64,000 nucleotides of DNA from Sporolactobacillus spathodeae (GTDB lineage: Bacteria; Bacillota; Bacilli; Bacillales; Sporolactobacillaceae). Positions 62,908 through 64,000 of the stretch are shown here, one piece after another (the first letter of the stretch is position 1; every line of letters starts with the position of its first letter). The translations under genes and the position numbers were made by a program. Under the pieces are notes generated by a model that was not told where the DNA came from, did not search any database, and saw only the letters and a list, made by a program, of their open reading frames with translations. The DNA is taken from NCBI RefSeq assembly GCF_016908935.1, contig NZ_JAFBEV010000004.1:1-64000 (forward strand). Direction: 5' to 3'.

Positions 62908-63008
62908 CTGAATCACCCTCCCCGACAATGTTGCCATTACTTTCCTTAGTAAGTTCTTCCAATCTATTATACGTCATGCTGCCGCTCAGGTCTAAATGAA
63001 TCTTCCGC

Positions 63009-63120
63009 ATAAGATAAACTTGGCTACGCCAAGTCGATTATTGCAAAATTGCGATGGCTGCTCGCTTGTCGCGGGCGTCGCGCACCTTCGCTCCACTTTT
63101 CGCAAAAGTCTATATACTTA
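63009..63120 (+). repeat. Dispersed intergenic repeat, copy S
   Basis: AAACTTGGCTACGCCAAGT hairpin, TTGCGATGGCTGCTCGC, TTGTCGCGGGCGTCGCGC, ACCTTCGCTCCACTTTTCGC and CTATATACTTAAATTC. Confidence 0.75.
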
Positions 63121-63132
63121 AATTCGAAAAAA

Positions 63133-63172
63133 ACCGGAGGGACGGCTTCGCAGCTGTCCTCCCGGTTTGATT
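63133..63172 (-). terminator. Terminator-like hairpin downstream of secG
   Basis: Minus strand AACCGGGAGGAC-loop-GTCCCTCCGGTT followed by TTTTTC. Confidence 0.75.
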
Positions 63173-63404
63173 ATTTGAAATAGTAGCCAAGCAAAAAAGC
63201 ACAGAGAAAAAAGACGATGGAGAAAAAGATCGTCAGCCGGTTTAGCCCGACTTCAATACCCCTTGCTTTCTGTTTGCTGAATAATTGTTCCGCACCACCT
63301 GTGATCGCTTCAGACAGGCCATCCGTTTGGCTTCTCTGCAGCAGTACAAGCACCACCATAATGATTGCGGAAATAAGCATGACAATGGTCAAAAACGTAT
63401 GCAT
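63171..63404 (-). CDS. secG: Protein translocase subunit SecG
   Basis: 77 residues: two helices (about 2-22 and 54-75) joined by the SecG loop LLQRSQTDGLSEAITGGAEQ. It forms the SecYEG channel and aids SecA-driven export. ATG at 63404 is preferred to a longer frame that has no SecG-like N-terminus. First gene of the secG-est-rnr-smpB synteny block. Confidence 0.93.
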   Translation of the reverse strand: MHTFLTIVMLISAIIMVVLVLLQRSQTDGLSEAITGGAEQLFSKQKARGIEVGLNRLTIFFSIVFFLCAFLLGYYFK

Positions 63405-63573
63405 CGATACACTGCACTCCAATCCCGATAACAAATCCCGTAATTTAAAATGTGTTCCCGCGTTTGCCGCCGCTATCGTGCGTTCCGGTTTTGGACACAC
63501 TTCATTAGTCTATAATGTACCATATGGACAAGCGAAGAGCAATAGTTTCACCACTCATCCGCCTTGTGACCCA

Positions 63574-64000
63574 TTAGATCCTAGCTGCCGTCGGAGCGTG
63601 CGCCGCCGCCTTTTGGTACGACGCTGCAAGAATTTGTAGTGGATGGCGTACGGGTTTATCTGTCAACTGATCGAGCTGATTCTTACACATGCCGCATTCG
63701 GTTACGGTTGTCTCCGCCCCTAACGCATGAACGGACTCAGCCATCCGCTTGCCAAGTTGAAGCGACACCGCATATTTTTCTTTTTTAAAACCAAAGGTCC
63801 CGCATTGTCCGCAGCATCCCTCGCCAAGGTCTTGAATCGAATAACCGGGAATCATTTCAAGAATATCAAGCGACGGACTGCCCATCGCCTGCGCACGCAT
63901 ATGACAAGGTGCATGGTAACCCGCTGTCTGTTCAACGGGCGCCAGGTTCTCATTGAATTCACCGTTTTCTTGAAGCATTCGCAAATACTCGCTGGCGTCA
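63574..64000 (-). CDS. Cysteine-rich (Fe-S) oxidoreductase, GlpC/LutA-like, truncated at the window edge
   Basis: The last about 142 residues are visible; the N-terminal ferredoxin-type part lies outside. It has the two CCG-type motifs of heterodisulfide-reductase/GlpC-family proteins: GYHAPCHMRAQ, then GEGCCGQCGTFGFKKEKY, plus TECGMCKNQ. Such subunits pass electrons from glycerol-3-phosphate or lactate/glycolate dehydrogenases. The frame stays open to the edge, so it is partial at its start. Which enzyme it belongs to cannot be decided from this part. Confidence 0.8.
   Translation of the reverse strand, partial: DASEYLRMLQENGEFNENLAPVEQTAGYHAPCHMRAQAMGSPSLDILEMIPGYSIQDLGEGCCGQCGTFGFKKEKYAVSLQLGKRMAESVHALGAETTVTECGMCKNQLDQLTDKPVRHPLQILAASYQKAAAHAPTAARI

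Noticed and set aside
2891-63120. CRISPR array as an explanation for the repeats
   Set aside because: Copies are 90-195 bases, widely dispersed and unevenly spaced, with no regular spacers and no cas genes.
63500-63573. Possible tRNA between secG and the Fe-S gene
   Set aside because: No cloverleaf arms or TTCGA loop could be found.

Overview
The window looks like a chromosomal segment of a low-to-moderate GC, spore-forming member of Bacillales, and the gene set is most like Sporolactobacillus or a close relative. The basis is Bacillus-type synteny secG-est-rnr-smpB-ssrA at the right end, a YjcZ-family small sporulation-type peptide, purine-rich Shine-Dalgarno sites, a tmRNA tag ending in ALAA, an S-box leader, CcpA-type cre sites, and lactic-acid-bacterium features (acetolactate/acetoin genes, maltose phosphorylase, lactate/glycerol-type aquaporin). 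The genus is inference; no marker gene settles it.

Left part (0.4-9.5 kb): alsS-alsD acetoin synthesis with the divergent LysR regulator alsR, an AI-2E family exporter, cardiolipin synthase, a hotdog thioesterase, an AraC regulator and a MIP channel. 9.8-20.5 kb: a Vga-type ABC-F ribosome-protection gene with a long structured leader, a secreted DNA/RNA endonuclease, a DedA protein, a glutaredoxin, two tiny membrane peptides, and a two-component system divergent from a three-gene ABC exporter arranged like B. subtilis lnrJK/lnrLMN. 20.5-23.3 kb: a persulfide-detoxification operon under a CstR repressor with two near-identical operators. 23.3-31.5 kb: polysaccharide deacetylase, luxS preceded by a SAM-I riboswitch, a HutD-like protein and the malR/malP-galM-pgmB maltose operon, with a repressor operator inside the promoter spacer. 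31.9-41 kb: FetAB-type iron exporter, a 1593-residue three-domain wall-polymer glycosyltransferase and a large membrane glycosyltransferase-like protein.

41-55.4 kb: an amino-acid permease, then a copper/cell-envelope stress island: lipoprotein plus PepSY-like membrane protein, a DedA fusion to a degenerate PAP2 domain, SHOCT and His/Met-rich small membrane proteins, CusRS-like two-component genes, copZ, copA under a CsoR-type operator, and a multicopper oxidase lipoprotein. 55.5-64 kb: an orphan nuclease-like gene, tmRNA, smpB, a Cof-type HAD phosphatase, RNase R, carboxylesterase, SecG and a truncated Fe-S oxidoreductase at the edge.

The most unusual property is a dispersed intergenic repeat family: about 20 related copies in 64 kb. 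Each carries a terminator-like hairpin (ACTTGGCTTAGCCAAGT plus a T-tract), then a GC-rich core around GCTCGCTTGCCGCGGGC and, in long copies, a second arm that can fold back on the core. Nearly all copies point the same way. Two members at 53.3 and 57.9 kb have a different shell with imperfect terminal inverted repeats and look like a MITE; one of them abuts the 5' end of smpB.
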